64,000 bases of DNA from Providencia sp. (lineage in GTDB: Bacteria; Pseudomonadota; Gammaproteobacteria; Enterobacterales; Enterobacteriaceae). The notes below the pieces were generated by a model. The model worked only from the letters and a program-made list of their open reading frames with translations. It was not told the DNA's origin and ran no database searches. How positions within the stretch are numbered: position 1 is the stretch's first letter; the number at the start of each line of letters is the position of its first letter. Of this stretch, positions 45,886 to 55,107 are shown piece by piece. Made by a program: the position numbers and the translations under genes. The stretch covers positions 144,399 through 208,398 of the forward strand of contig NZ_DOEH01000018.1 of NCBI RefSeq assembly GCF_003533305.1, read 5' to 3'.

Positions 45886-47508
45886 ATGAAACCAAAATAC
45901 AGTGTAGGATTTGCACTTTCTCTTATGTTGTTTCTTGGGCTATTTTTGTCCATAACACCTATAGTCCAAGCTCATAGTGATAGCTATGCATCAAAGCTTC
46001 CTTCCTCATTGAATCCATCCGATGTACAGCCCTGCATTACTGTTAGGCAGGTTCATATAGAAGGTGTTGCCCTGTTTAACCTTATAGAGCCAAAGCGTAT
46101 AAATGAATGGAAACGGTTAATTGAAGGTAAATGTGTGAATGACAGTGCTCTGATAGATTACGCGGAGTTGATCACTTCAGAGCTAGAACAGGCCGGTTAT
46201 GCTACATCTTATTTATTTTATCCTGAACAGAGCTTTTCATTCGGGGTATTAAAAGCCACGTTAGTGGCAGGGAGAGTTGCAAATATTACTTATCAAGATA
46301 CCGCTCATGGTGATAGGTCATTATCAAATGCTTTTCCCGTTACGAATGGTCAAGTATTTAACTTAAGGCTTGTAGAGCAAGGATTGTACAATTTACAAAA
46401 TACGTCTCTTATTCCTTATAATATTTATTTAGTACCAGACGATAATGAAACTCAGTTAATTGTTGAACGCACTAAAGAAAGGGCATTTAAAGGTTTGTTT
46501 TCTATTGAGTCATTGAAATTAGATGGTTCATTGAATAACTCAGTTGATAACATTTTCATGTTGGCAAATCCATTGTTGTTAAATGATTTTTTTTATACGG
46601 ATATTAGCCATGATTTTACTAAAGAGACAAATAATAAAGGGATAAATAGTAACGCAATATCAGTTGGATTTTTTTATTCATTACCGTACCAATATTGGTT
46701 GTTTTCCACTTATGGTGGTTATCAAGAAAGCCAAAGTAAAGATTCAATCGATGAAACTGTGTTATTGCTGGAGCAACGTAGCCGCATATTATCGTTGGAT
46801 GCGAAATATATAATACGACGAATGCAGAACTCTCTGACAACATTGAGTTTTGGTTCTCAGGTACAGACATTAGATACTTTTTTATCTCATCAACGTTTAA
46901 AGACACAAGGACGTCTGGCAAGTTACGTCATGTTAGGGTTGGAGCATCAAATTGATTTCTCTCAAGGTCATCTTACATTGTCGTTAAATTATAAACAGGG
47001 TACGGATTGGTTTGGTGCTAATGCACACCAAATTACGGGGTTAGATAAGCCTCAAATATATCAGCTTTCTATTGCTGCTCAACGTTCGATAGTATGGTTA
47101 AAACAGCCTATTTATCATCAATATGAAATGGATATTCAATTAAGTCGTTCAAAGCTTGATAATTTATTGGAGCAAGGGGTTTTGATTGGAAAATTGGGTC
47201 TGAGTGGTTTCGGCAATTCAGATGATGATTTTAATATGGGGGATAACAATTTAACACTAAAGAATGAATTGGGATGGATGACACCTTGGAAAGGCACCCA
47301 GCTTTATACATCCTTAGATTTGGGTACAACTTCAAATGATAGAGCGGGATTTTGGCATGAGAATTTATTGCTTGGGGTTAGAGCCGGCACTCGGGGATGG
47401 CTAGGGTCTGTTGCTTACCATTTCTTTGTCGAAGCGCCAGTCTGGAAAACTGAGAGTATGATAAAAAACCAATTTGGTGGAGGTGTAGAATTGAGTTTTG
47501 GCTATTAA
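45886..47508 (+). CDS. TpsB-type outer-membrane transporter (ShlB/FhaC/HecB-like), orphan
   Basis: A 540-residue secreted outer-membrane protein. It has a signal peptide (about 1-28, VQA/HS), a POTRA-like periplasmic region (about 45-200; ITVRQVHIEGVALF, LVAGRVANITYQD and NGQVFNLRLVEQGLYNLQ) and a 16-strand-type beta-barrel. The C-terminal stretch AGTRGWLGSVAYHFFVEAPVW corresponds to the VRG-loop motif of the family, with TRG in place of VRG. TpsB proteins export one large TpsA exoprotein, usually encoded next door; none is present here. The frame extends upstream to 45772, but the ATG at 45886 has AAGGA at the right distance and begins the signal peptide. The low identity to known members makes the family call moderate-high. 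Confidence 0.8.
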   Translation: MKPKYSVGFALSLMLFLGLFLSITPIVQAHSDSYASKLPSSLNPSDVQPCITVRQVHIEGVALFNLIEPKRINEWKRLIEGKCVNDSALIDYAELITSELEQAGYATSYLFYPEQSFSFGVLKATLVAGRVANITYQDTAHGDRSLSNAFPVTNGQVFNLRLVEQGLYNLQNTSLIPYNIYLVPDDNETQLIVERTKERAFKGLFSIESLKLDGSLNNSVDNIFMLANPLLLNDFFYTDISHDFTKETNNKGINSNAISVGFFYSLPYQYWLFSTYGGYQESQSKDSIDETVLLLEQRSRILSLDAKYIIRRMQNSLTTLSFGSQVQTLDTFLSHQRLKTQGRLASYVMLGLEHQIDFSQGHLTLSLNYKQGTDWFGANAHQITGLDKPQIYQLSIAAQRSIVWLKQPIYHQYEMDIQLSRSKLDNLLEQGVLIGKLGLSGFGNSDDDFNMGDNNLTLKNELGWMTPWKGTQLYTSLDLGTTSNDRAGFWHENLLLGVRAGTRGWLGSVAYHFFVEAPVWKTESMIKNQFGGGVELSFGY

Positions 47509-48100
47509 TCGATAGTGTTTTATACACTCTGTCGTCACTACATCATCATTAAGATTATGCTAAGTAAGCAGGTTCTCATTTATAAACTTTTAGGCTGTAA
47601 GATAAATCAATAGAAATGACGCTATTTATGAAGCTATCGACTGGTTGAATTTTTGTTGACTATTAGCATCAATATCATTTCTATGTGAATAAAAAACAAA
47701 CTAAATACTAACATAGGAAAATAGTTTCAATATAGTTTCGCTTCAGAATTTTATATTGTAGCTATTTGGATAAAACGCTATTTTCGTTCAGTAATTCAGC
47801 ACTTAATCACAAATATAAAAATAAATCACCTCACTATAAAATACTAATCATTACACATTTTATGGGTATAACCTCTGCTTATCAACATTAATAGTGATAT
47901 ATTAACCTAAATTATGATGGTAATTGTTTCTAATATGTTGCAAAAAACATGTTGAGGTAGTGTGTGATGCTATTGACGAAGTGGATGACAGTTGATTAAT
48001 TGCACAATGAATAACAAAAAATACAGATGTTATATCTGTCACTTGGATGATGGATGTAAACATCAAGCAAAAACAACATGAACACCACAGGAGCATATAG
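47509..48100. other. Long gap between the orphan TpsB gene and dppA
   Basis: About 590 bases with no convincing gene. It must contain the dppA promoter and 5' leader. AT-rich throughout, with a possible TTGACT/-10-like pair near 47656-47680 that I do not trust. I found no fragment of a large TpsA exoprotein in the three plus-strand frames. Confidence 0.45.
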
Positions 48101-49711
48101 ATGACGCGCTCTCTTAAAAAGACAGGTCTATTAACCGTTAGTTTAACGCTTGCTGCGTTGGCGGTTTCTGCATCAGTACAAGCTAAAACATTAGTTTATT
48201 GTTCAGAAGGTTCTCCAGAAGGTTTTAATCCACAATTATTTACCTCTGGTACAACTTATGATGCAAGTTCAATTCCATTATATAACCGCTTAGTTGAATT
48301 TAAATTAGGAACGACGGAAATTGAACCTGGTTTAGCTGAAAGCTGGGATGTGAGTGAAGATGGTAAAGTTTATACTTTCCATCTACGTAAAGGGGTTAAA
48401 TGGCACTCGAATAAAGAGTTCAAACCAAGTCGTGACTTGAATGCTGATGATATAATCTACACATTCATGCGTCAGAAAGATCCAAACCACCCGTACCACA
48501 AAGTTTCAGGCGGAAGCTATGAGTATTTTATGGGTATGGATATGGATAAAATCATTGATAAGATTGATAAAGTTGATGATAACACTGTACGTATTACTCT
48601 GACTCGCCCTGAATCACCATTCTTAGCCGATATGGCAATGGATTTCGCCTCCATCCTTTCTGCTGAATACGCTGACCAAATGTTGAAAGCCGGAACTCCT
48701 GAAAAAGTTGACCTTAACCCAATTGGGACGGGGCCTTTTGAACTACAACAGTATCAAAAAGACTCGCGTATTCTTTATAAAGCAAACAAAGAATATTGGG
48801 GAACTAAACCTAAACTTGATCGTTTAGTATTCTCAATTACACCTGATGCTTCGGTTCGTTACGCAAAATTGCAGAAAAATGAGTGCCAAGTTATGCCATA
48901 TCCAAATCCGGCAGACTTGGAGCGTATGAGAAAAGATAAAGATATTACTTTGTTGGAACAGCCTGGTTTGAACGTGGGTTATCTCTCTTATAACGTTGAG
49001 AAGAAACCGCTGGATAATCAAAAAGTTCGCCAAGCATTGTCTATGGCGGTGAATAAAGACGCCATTATTGATGCGGTTTATCAAGGTGCTGGTCAAAAAG
49101 CGAAAAATCTAATTCCACCAACTATGTGGGGTTACAACGACGCAGTTAAGGATTATGAATATAATCCTGAAAAAGCAAAAGCATTACTGGCAGAAGCAGG
49201 CTTCCCAGAAGGTTTTGAGATTGATTTATGGGCAATGCCAGTACAACGCCCATATAACCCAAATGCGCGCAGAATGGCTGAAATGATCCAAGCTGACTGG
49301 GCGAAAATTGGTGTTAAATCAAAAGTCGTGAGTTATGAGTGGGGTGAATACCTCAAGCGTGCGAAAGATGGTGAACCACAAACCGTTATGATGGGCTGGA
49401 CGGGTGATAATGGTGATCCTGATAATTTCTTCGCTACCTTATTTAGTTGCGCCGCTAAGAAACAAGGTTCTAACTATTCGAAATGGTGTAATCAAAGTTT
49501 TGAAAACTTGATTCAACCTGCACGTATGACCGCAGACCATGATAAACGTGTTGAACTGTACAAGCAGGCTCAAGTGGTTATGAATGAGCAAGCGCCAGCG
49601 CTGATCATTGCGCACTCAACCGTATTTGAACCAGTGCGTAAAGAAGTGAAAGGCTATGTGGTTGATCCACTGGGTAAACATCACTTTGAAAACGTAGATA
49701 TCGAGAAATAA
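48101..49711 (+). CDS. dppA: Periplasmic dipeptide-binding protein DppA
   Basis: A 536-residue solute-binding protein of the dipeptide ABC transporter (E. coli DppA, 535). It has a signal peptide (to about residue 28, VQA/KT), then the family stretches TLVYCSEGSPEGFNPQLFTS, LVEFKLGTTEIEPGLAESW, LNPIGTGPFELQQYQKDSR and MMGWTGDNGDPDNFFATLFS. It captures dipeptides in the periplasm and may also bind haem as in E. coli. The SD AGGAG precedes the ATG. It is followed by a hairpin before dppB that would keep its expression higher than the membrane components. Confidence 0.97.
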   Translation: MTRSLKKTGLLTVSLTLAALAVSASVQAKTLVYCSEGSPEGFNPQLFTSGTTYDASSIPLYNRLVEFKLGTTEIEPGLAESWDVSEDGKVYTFHLRKGVKWHSNKEFKPSRDLNADDIIYTFMRQKDPNHPYHKVSGGSYEYFMGMDMDKIIDKIDKVDDNTVRITLTRPESPFLADMAMDFASILSAEYADQMLKAGTPEKVDLNPIGTGPFELQQYQKDSRILYKANKEYWGTKPKLDRLVFSITPDASVRYAKLQKNECQVMPYPNPADLERMRKDKDITLLEQPGLNVGYLSYNVEKKPLDNQKVRQALSMAVNKDAIIDAVYQGAGQKAKNLIPPTMWGYNDAVKDYEYNPEKAKALLAEAGFPEGFEIDLWAMPVQRPYNPNARRMAEMIQADWAKIGVKSKVVSYEWGEYLKRAKDGEPQTVMMGWTGDNGDPDNFFATLFSCAAKKQGSNYSKWCNQSFENLIQPARMTADHDKRVELYKQAQVVMNEQAPALIIAHSTVFEPVRKEVKGYVVDPLGKHHFENVDIEK

Positions 49712-49730
49712 TCGTTTCTAATCTGTATCT

Positions 49731-49768
49731 GCCCTTCACTGCGATCTCGTGGCGAAGGGCGTTTTCTT
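49731..49768 (+). terminator. Partial terminator between dppA and dppB
   Basis: GCCCTTC (49731-49737) pairs with GAAGGGC (49754-49760) across a 16-base loop, followed by GTTTTCTTC. It sits 20 bases after dppA and fits differential expression of the binding protein. Confidence 0.65.
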
Positions 49769-49919
49769 CTTTAATGTTTAGAAAATCTAGAATATTTAGC
49801 AAAATCTAAATATTAGAAGAAACAGGAAGGTTCAGTTATTTGTGAGCACTCAGAGCATTTTTTCTGAGTAGCCAAACGGACTAAGAGCCGTCAACGGCAT
49901 TATTAAAGAGATTCAGGAT

Positions 49920-50939
49920 ATGTTGCAATTTATCCTTCGACGCTTGGGGCTCGTGATCCCCACGTTTATCGGTATTACATTATTGACGTTTGCTTTTGTC
50001 CACATGATCCCGGGCGATCCTGTGATGATAATGGCAGGTGAAAGGGGGCTATCCCCTGAAAGACACGCCTATCTAATGGCTGAGCTAGGGCTTGATCAAC
50101 CACTATGGCAGCAATATCTCCATTATATTAATGGGATATTTCATGGTGATTTAGGTATTTCCTTGAAAAGCCGCATTGGTGTTTGGGAAGAATTTTTACC
50201 CCGCTTTCTTGCCACTATGGAATTAGCCACCTGCGCAATGATTTTTGCTGTATCGGTAGGGATCCCTGTCGGGGTACTGGCGGCAGTAAAACGTGGTTCT
50301 ATTTTTGATCATACCGCGATTGGCATTTCCTTAACGGGCTATTCAATGCCGATTTTCTGGTGGGGGATTATGCTTATCATGTTGGTATCGGTACAGCTAG
50401 ACCTCACGCCAGTGGCGGGAAGGGTTAGTGATACTGTTTTCCTCGATGATTCACATCCACTCACTGGCTTTATGTTAATTGATACCCTAATTTGGGGGGA
50501 AGATGGCGACTTCGTGGATGCGGTTATGCATCTGATCTTGCCTGCGATTGTGCTTGGGACAATACCGTTAGCTGTCATTGTGCGTATGACTCGTTCAGCT
50601 ATGTTGGAAGTGTTGGGAGAGGATTATATTCGCACCGCGAGAGCGAAAGGCGTTAGTCGTGCCCGAGTCATTTTAATTCATGCACTACGCAATGCATTAT
50701 TGCCTGTCGTTACGGTTATTGGATTGCAGGTTGGCGTGATGCTTGCCGGCGCTATCTTAACTGAGACAATTTTTTCATGGCCAGGACTTGGGCGCTGGTT
50801 GATAGAAGGGTTACAGCGACGTGATTATCCTGTTGTTCAGGGCGGTGTTTTACTTGTCGCGACACTGATTATTCTTGTTAACTTAGTGGTTGATGTACTG
50901 TATGGCATCGTCAACCCACGTATTCGTCATAAAAAATAA
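49920..50939 (+). CDS. dppB: Dipeptide ABC transporter permease DppB
   Basis: A 339-residue inner-membrane permease with about six membrane helices. It starts MLQFILRRLGLVIPTFIGIT, the typical oligopeptide-permease N-terminus. The EAA loop that contacts the ATPase is RTARAKGVSRARVILIHAL. With DppC it forms the translocation channel. It lies 208 bases after dppA and 11 bases before dppC. Confidence 0.96.
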   Translation: MLQFILRRLGLVIPTFIGITLLTFAFVHMIPGDPVMIMAGERGLSPERHAYLMAELGLDQPLWQQYLHYINGIFHGDLGISLKSRIGVWEEFLPRFLATMELATCAMIFAVSVGIPVGVLAAVKRGSIFDHTAIGISLTGYSMPIFWWGIMLIMLVSVQLDLTPVAGRVSDTVFLDDSHPLTGFMLIDTLIWGEDGDFVDAVMHLILPAIVLGTIPLAVIVRMTRSAMLEVLGEDYIRTARAKGVSRARVILIHALRNALLPVVTVIGLQVGVMLAGAILTETIFSWPGLGRWLIEGLQRRDYPVVQGGVLLVATLIILVNLVVDVLYGIVNPRIRHKK

Positions 50940-50950
50940 GGAGCGCTAAA

Positions 50951-51853
50951 ATGTCTCAATCTACCGAGCCTACTGTTGTCAGCGCCCCACAGCCGATGAC
51001 GCCATTACATGAATTTTGGCATTATTTTAAACGTAACAAAGGTGCCGTTGTTGGGATGTTTTACATCATCCTAATGGTACTGATTGCCATTTTTGCTGGA
51101 GTTTTGGCTCCTCATGCACCAGATGAGCAATTCCGTGATTTTTTACTGACTCCTCCGGTTTGGCAAGATGGTGGGAGCTGGCAATTTATTTTAGGTACTG
51201 ATGATATTGGCCGCGATATGTTGTCACGCTTAATGTATGGTGCGCGATTATCACTCTTAGTGGGCTGTTTAGTTGTGGTTCTCTCATTAATTATGGGAGT
51301 TACTTTCGGTGTTATAGCGGGTTATTTTGGCGGCGTTGTTGATGCTATCATCATGCGTATTGTTGATATCATGCTAGCACTACCGAGTTTATTGCTCGCA
51401 TTGGTGCTGGTGGCTATTTTTGGTCCCTCAATCGTTAACGCCTCCATTGCACTGACATTTGTCGCATTGCCCCATTATATTCGCTTGACCCGTGCTGCCG
51501 TTTTGGTGGAGGTCACCCGCGACTATGTCACGGCTTCCCGTGTAGCAGGAGCAAGCGCTACGCGTCAAATGTTCATCAATATTTTACCTAACTGTCTTGC
51601 ACCATTAATTGTTCAAGCATCATTAGGTTTTTCAAATGCCATTTTAGATATGGCTGCTTTGGGTTTCTTGGGTATGGGCGCACAGCCACCAACTCCTGAA
51701 TGGGGAACGATGCTCTCTGATGTATTGCAATTCGCACAGAGCGCTTGGTGGGTAGTGACATTCCCAGGAGTAGCAATTTTATTGACTGTATTAGCGTTTA
51801 ACCTGATGGGTGATGGTTTACGCGATGCATTTGATCCAAAACTCAAGCAGTGA
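50951..51853 (+). CDS. dppC: Dipeptide ABC transporter permease DppC
   Basis: A 300-residue permease with about six membrane helices. It shows the family's conserved LGTDDIGRDMLSRLMYGAR segment and an EAA loop TASRVAGASATRQMFINIL. It pairs with DppB in the membrane. SD AGGAGCG precedes the ATG. It is followed by dppD after 12 bases. Confidence 0.96.
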   Translation: MSQSTEPTVVSAPQPMTPLHEFWHYFKRNKGAVVGMFYIILMVLIAIFAGVLAPHAPDEQFRDFLLTPPVWQDGGSWQFILGTDDIGRDMLSRLMYGARLSLLVGCLVVVLSLIMGVTFGVIAGYFGGVVDAIIMRIVDIMLALPSLLLALVLVAIFGPSIVNASIALTFVALPHYIRLTRAAVLVEVTRDYVTASRVAGASATRQMFINILPNCLAPLIVQASLGFSNAILDMAALGFLGMGAQPPTPEWGTMLSDVLQFAQSAWWVVTFPGVAILLTVLAFNLMGDGLRDAFDPKLKQ

Positions 51854-51865
51854 TGAGGTAATCTA

Positions 51866-52846
51866 ATGGCATTGTTAAATGTAGAACAACTCTCAGTACA
51901 TTTCGGTGATGAAGGTTCAGCGTTTCGCGCCGTTGATCGCATCAGCTATAGCGTTGAAAAAGGACAAGTTGTTGGTATTGTTGGCGAGTCAGGTTCAGGT
52001 AAATCGGTTAGCTCTCTTGCGATTATGGGCCTAATTGATTATCCCGGAAAAGTTATGGCGCAGTCGTTGCAGTTTGATGGGCGTGATTTACTCTCTATTC
52101 CTGAAAAAGAACGCAGACAAATTGTTGGTGCGGATGTTGCGATGATTTTCCAAGACCCCATGACTAGTTTGAACCCTTGTTTTACGGTGGGTTATCAAAT
52201 CATGGAGGCGCTGAAGGTACATCAAGGTGGTAACAAAAGTACACGTAAACAGCGCACTATAGATTTACTTGATATGGTGGGAATTCCTGATCCGCAATCA
52301 CGTCTTGATGTTTATCCGCATCAATTATCGGGCGGCATGAGCCAACGAGTCATGATTGCAATGGCAATTGCTTGTCGACCAAAATTGTTGATAGCTGATG
52401 AACCAACGACTGCGTTAGATGTGACTATTCAGGCTCAAATTATTGAACTCTTGCTTGAACTACAACAGCAAGAAAATATGGCGTTAGTGCTGATTACCCA
52501 TGACCTCGCATTAGTGTCCGAAGCGGCGCATCATATTATTGTTATGTACGCAGGTCAGGTGGTTGAATCCGCGAAAGCGACTGATATCTTTAAACACCCT
52601 CGTCATCCATATACCCAAGCACTTTTACGTGCGTTACCTGAGTTTGCAACGAATAAATCACGACTGGCTTCATTACCAGGCGTCGTTCCCGGTAAATATG
52701 ATAGGCCATTCGGTTGTTTATTAAATCCTCGTTGCCCTTATGCAACGGATCGTTGTCGCCAAGAAGAGCCGGTGTTACAGACTATCGGTAATCGTCAGGT
52801 GAAATGTCATATGCCACTGGATGATCTGGGGAGGCCAACGCTATGA
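51866..52846 (+). CDS. dppD: Dipeptide ABC transporter ATPase DppD
   Basis: A 326-residue ATP-binding subunit. It has Walker A GESGSGKS, the Q-loop [12 protein letters not shown], the ABC signature [15 protein letters not shown], Walker [13 protein letters not shown] and the switch His in LITHDLALV. The C-terminal oligopeptide-transporter extension has a four-Cys cluster ([14 protein letters not shown]) that in related proteins binds an iron-sulfur cluster. Its stop overlaps the dppF start by four bases (ATGA). Confidence 0.96.
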   Translation: MALLNVEQLSVHFGDEGSAFRAVDRISYSVEKGQVVGIVGESGSGKSVSSLAIMGLIDYPGKVMAQSLQFDGRDLLSIPEKERRQIVGADVAMIFQDPMTSLNPCFTVGYQIMEALKVHQGGNKSTRKQRTIDLLDMVGIPDPQSRLDVYPHQLSGGMSQRVMIAMAIACRPKLLIADEPTTALDVTIQAQIIELLLELQQQENMALVLITHDLALVSEAAHHIIVMYAGQVVESAKATDIFKHPRHPYTQALLRALPEFATNKSRLASLPGVVPGKYDRPFGCLLNPRCPYATDRCRQEEPVLQTIGNRQVKCHMPLDDLGRPTL

Positions 52847-53868
52847 GTGAAAAACAACACACGCCTTTGTTAAAAGCGGTTGATTTAAAAAAATATTATT
52901 CAGTCAAAGGGGGCTTGTTTTCAAATGAGAGAACCCTTAAAGCACTGGATGGCGTTTCATTTGAATTAGAAAAAGGTAAAACTTTAGCGGTTGTCGGTGA
53001 ATCAGGCTGTGGAAAATCAACACTGGGCCGTTTACTGACTATGATTGAAGTTCCGTCTGAAGGTGAGCTCTCTTATCTAGGTCAAAATCTACTGATAAAA
53101 GATAAATCTGCGGAAAAGTTACGCCGCCAGAAAATACAAATTGTATTTCAAAATCCTTATGGCTCTTTGAATCCACGGAAAAAAGTGGGCCAAATACTCG
53201 AAGAACCTTTGTCGATTAATACAACGTTATCGAAAGAGCAGCGTAAAGATAAAGTTTTATCAATGATGGCGAAAGTCGGGCTTAAGACAGAACATTATAA
53301 CCGCTATCCACATATGTTTTCGGGAGGACAACGCCAGCGTATTGCAATTGCACGTGGCTTAATGTTAGATCCTGATATTGTGGTCGCAGATGAGCCAGTT
53401 TCGGCTTTGGATGTCTCTGTTCGTGCTCAAGTTCTTAATTTAATGATGGATTTGCAACAGGACTTAGGACTTTCATATGTATTTATCTCACATGATTTAT
53501 CTGTAGTAGAGCATATTGCAGATGATGTGATGGTGATGTATTTAGGTCGTTGTGTGGAAAAAGGGACCAAAGAGCAGATTTTTAATAATCCGCTGCACCC
53601 TTATACTCAAGCACTTTTATCGGCAACACCAAGGCTTAACCCTGATCTAAGACGAGAAAGGATCAAGCTGACTGGTGAATTGCCTAGTCCTTTAAACCCG
53701 CCACCAGGATGTGCTTTTGCTGCGCGTTGTCGTAGAGCTTTTGCTCAATGTACTCAATTCCAGCCAACTTTAAAGGAATATAATGGGCAATTGATAGCTT
53801 GCTTTGCTGTTGATGAAGATGAAAAAGCTGTCGATATTGATGGAAAACACACAGTAGGTGTGGCCTAG
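52843..53868 (+). CDS. dppF: Dipeptide ABC transporter ATPase DppF
   Basis: A 341-residue ATP-binding subunit, partner of DppD. It has Walker A GESGCGKS, the Q-loop [12 protein letters not shown], the signature [15 protein letters not shown], Walker [13 protein letters not shown] and the switch His in FISHDLSVV. The C-terminal Cys-rich extension ([14 protein letters not shown]) matches the oligopeptide family. It ends the operon and is followed by a clear terminator. Confidence 0.96.
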   Translation: MSEKQHTPLLKAVDLKKYYSVKGGLFSNERTLKALDGVSFELEKGKTLAVVGESGCGKSTLGRLLTMIEVPSEGELSYLGQNLLIKDKSAEKLRRQKIQIVFQNPYGSLNPRKKVGQILEEPLSINTTLSKEQRKDKVLSMMAKVGLKTEHYNRYPHMFSGGQRQRIAIARGLMLDPDIVVADEPVSALDVSVRAQVLNLMMDLQQDLGLSYVFISHDLSVVEHIADDVMVMYLGRCVEKGTKEQIFNNPLHPYTQALLSATPRLNPDLRRERIKLTGELPSPLNPPPGCAFAARCRRAFAQCTQFQPTLKEYNGQLIACFAVDEDEKAVDIDGKHTVGVA

Positions 53869-53875
53869 AAAGCAC

Positions 53876-53911
53876 AAACGGCAGAAAATTCGATGTTTCT
53901 GCCGTTTGTTT
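53876..53911 (+). terminator. Terminator after dppF
   Basis: AAACGGCAGAAA (53876-53887) pairs with TTTCTGCCGTTT (53896-53907) around an 8-base loop, then GTTTATTC. It lies eight bases past the stop. Confidence 0.85.
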
Positions 53912-54068
53912 ATTCGATTTTTGTGATTGTTAGCCATTAATATGTATCTTATCTGAAATATTCAATCTTTCTTTTTAAATTGCTCCTTTGCTTACAAAAT
54001 CAAGTATACTGGCTGCCGTATTTCGTTTTCTTTAAAAAGATGCTCTTGATTAGAAAGGTTGCGGCCAA

Positions 54069-54767
54069 ATGAACACCCGAGTCCAACGCTCACTAACGTT
54101 AAAAAGTATGATCGTATTCTTTGTGATTACGCTACTTTTTCTCGCACTTTTTTTAGCTATTCAATTTAGCTATTTATTAGAACAACGTAAGCAAGACTAC
54201 TTGAATCAATTAAGTAATACGGTAGTTCAAATTCAGAAACCGTTAACGGATTCGTTACTGAGTTCCGACTTAAATGAAACGAAAAGATTGCTCATCAGTT
54301 TGAAAACGTCAGGTATTATGGGTAAAGCGATGATTACGGTTGATAATGCAACTGTAATGAATTTAAGTTTCGCAACCCCTCGGCCTATTCCTGATTGGGC
54401 TGTTACATTTCTCAGTCTTCCTGTTGAAATGACCGTACCATTGTATGCATATGGTAATGTAGCACCTCACGCTAAGCCACAAGGGTATTTGACCTTGCAG
54501 GTAGATTCAAACCGAGTATATCGATTTGCGCTTAATACACTTGCGTTAATGACAACAACATATTTATTGTTAGTACTGATTATTGCGATTGCAATGACAT
54601 GGTGTGTAAGTCGAATGATCATCAGGCCGCTACGAAAAATAGCCATTGAGTTACAGACGGGTAATAACGTAAAAAGCTTGGATGTATCTGATTATCATCA
54701 AGATGATGAGCTAGGGTTATTAACAAAAGGCTATAACCGTCAAATAAAAAAACAAAATTCAGACTAA
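54069..54767 (+). CDS. Sensor-HAMP membrane protein, probable truncated HmsP/PdeK (YhjK)
   Basis: A 232-residue protein with a start like HmsP/YhjK cyclic-di-GMP phosphodiesterases (RSLTLKSMIVFFVITLLFL). It has a first membrane helix (about 15-36), a periplasmic sensor region (about 37-155), a second helix (about 158-182) and a HAMP domain (about 183-230, ending DDELGLLTKGYNRQI). It then stops where a GGDEF-EAL module would begin in HmsP/PdeK. No GGDEF or EAL motif is visible in the next 340 bases. E. coli carries yhjK near yhjJ, and here yhjJ follows directly, which supports common origin. It could be a degraded remnant or a functional stand-alone sensor; the intact frame leaves both open. 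Confidence 0.65.
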   Translation: MNTRVQRSLTLKSMIVFFVITLLFLALFLAIQFSYLLEQRKQDYLNQLSNTVVQIQKPLTDSLLSSDLNETKRLLISLKTSGIMGKAMITVDNATVMNLSFATPRPIPDWAVTFLSLPVEMTVPLYAYGNVAPHAKPQGYLTLQVDSNRVYRFALNTLALMTTTYLLLVLIIAIAMTWCVSRMIIRPLRKIAIELQTGNNVKSLDVSDYHQDDELGLLTKGYNRQIKKQNSD

Positions 54768-55107
54768 GCCATGAACATGCACTAATCTTTATGGTCTAAT
54801 ATCGTTATATACCCATTTTCTTTTTGTCACATGACGTTAATGATACATATAGTTGTTTTATTATAAACATAGAGGCTAGGGACCAACCAAGCTAGTCGCT
54901 GAAAATTATTGAACGCTATTGTGACAGTTGTTATCGTTGAAATGTAACTTGAATCGTCTAGGGTATTATTAATAATGGTATTGTCGATAATGGTAAAATC
55001 TGATGAAGCCAAGCTATCTCATTTAACCTGATAAATTCGCGTTTTTAGTTAATTTATCCACCACAATTTACGGTTAAATGTAAGAGTAAAAACACATAGG
55101 GGTCTAC
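54768..55107. other. Gene-free gap upstream of yhjJ
   Basis: About 340 bases. No remnant of GGDEF or EAL motifs was found in any frame by eye. It should hold the yhjJ promoter. No repeats of note. Confidence 0.45.

Noticed and set aside
45563..47508. Genomic island with an attachment-site duplication at tRNA-Pro
   Set aside because: I found no repeat of the tRNA 3' end downstream and no integrase gene in the window, so only a weak suggestion of insertion remains.
47656..47680. Sigma-70 promoter upstream of dppA
   Set aside because: TTGACT is good but the -10 candidate is poor and about 430 bases from the gene; not convincing.
54827..55012. 61-residue minus-strand frame upstream of yhjJ
   Set aside because: No ribosome site, low-complexity Thr/Ile-rich product, and no family resemblance.
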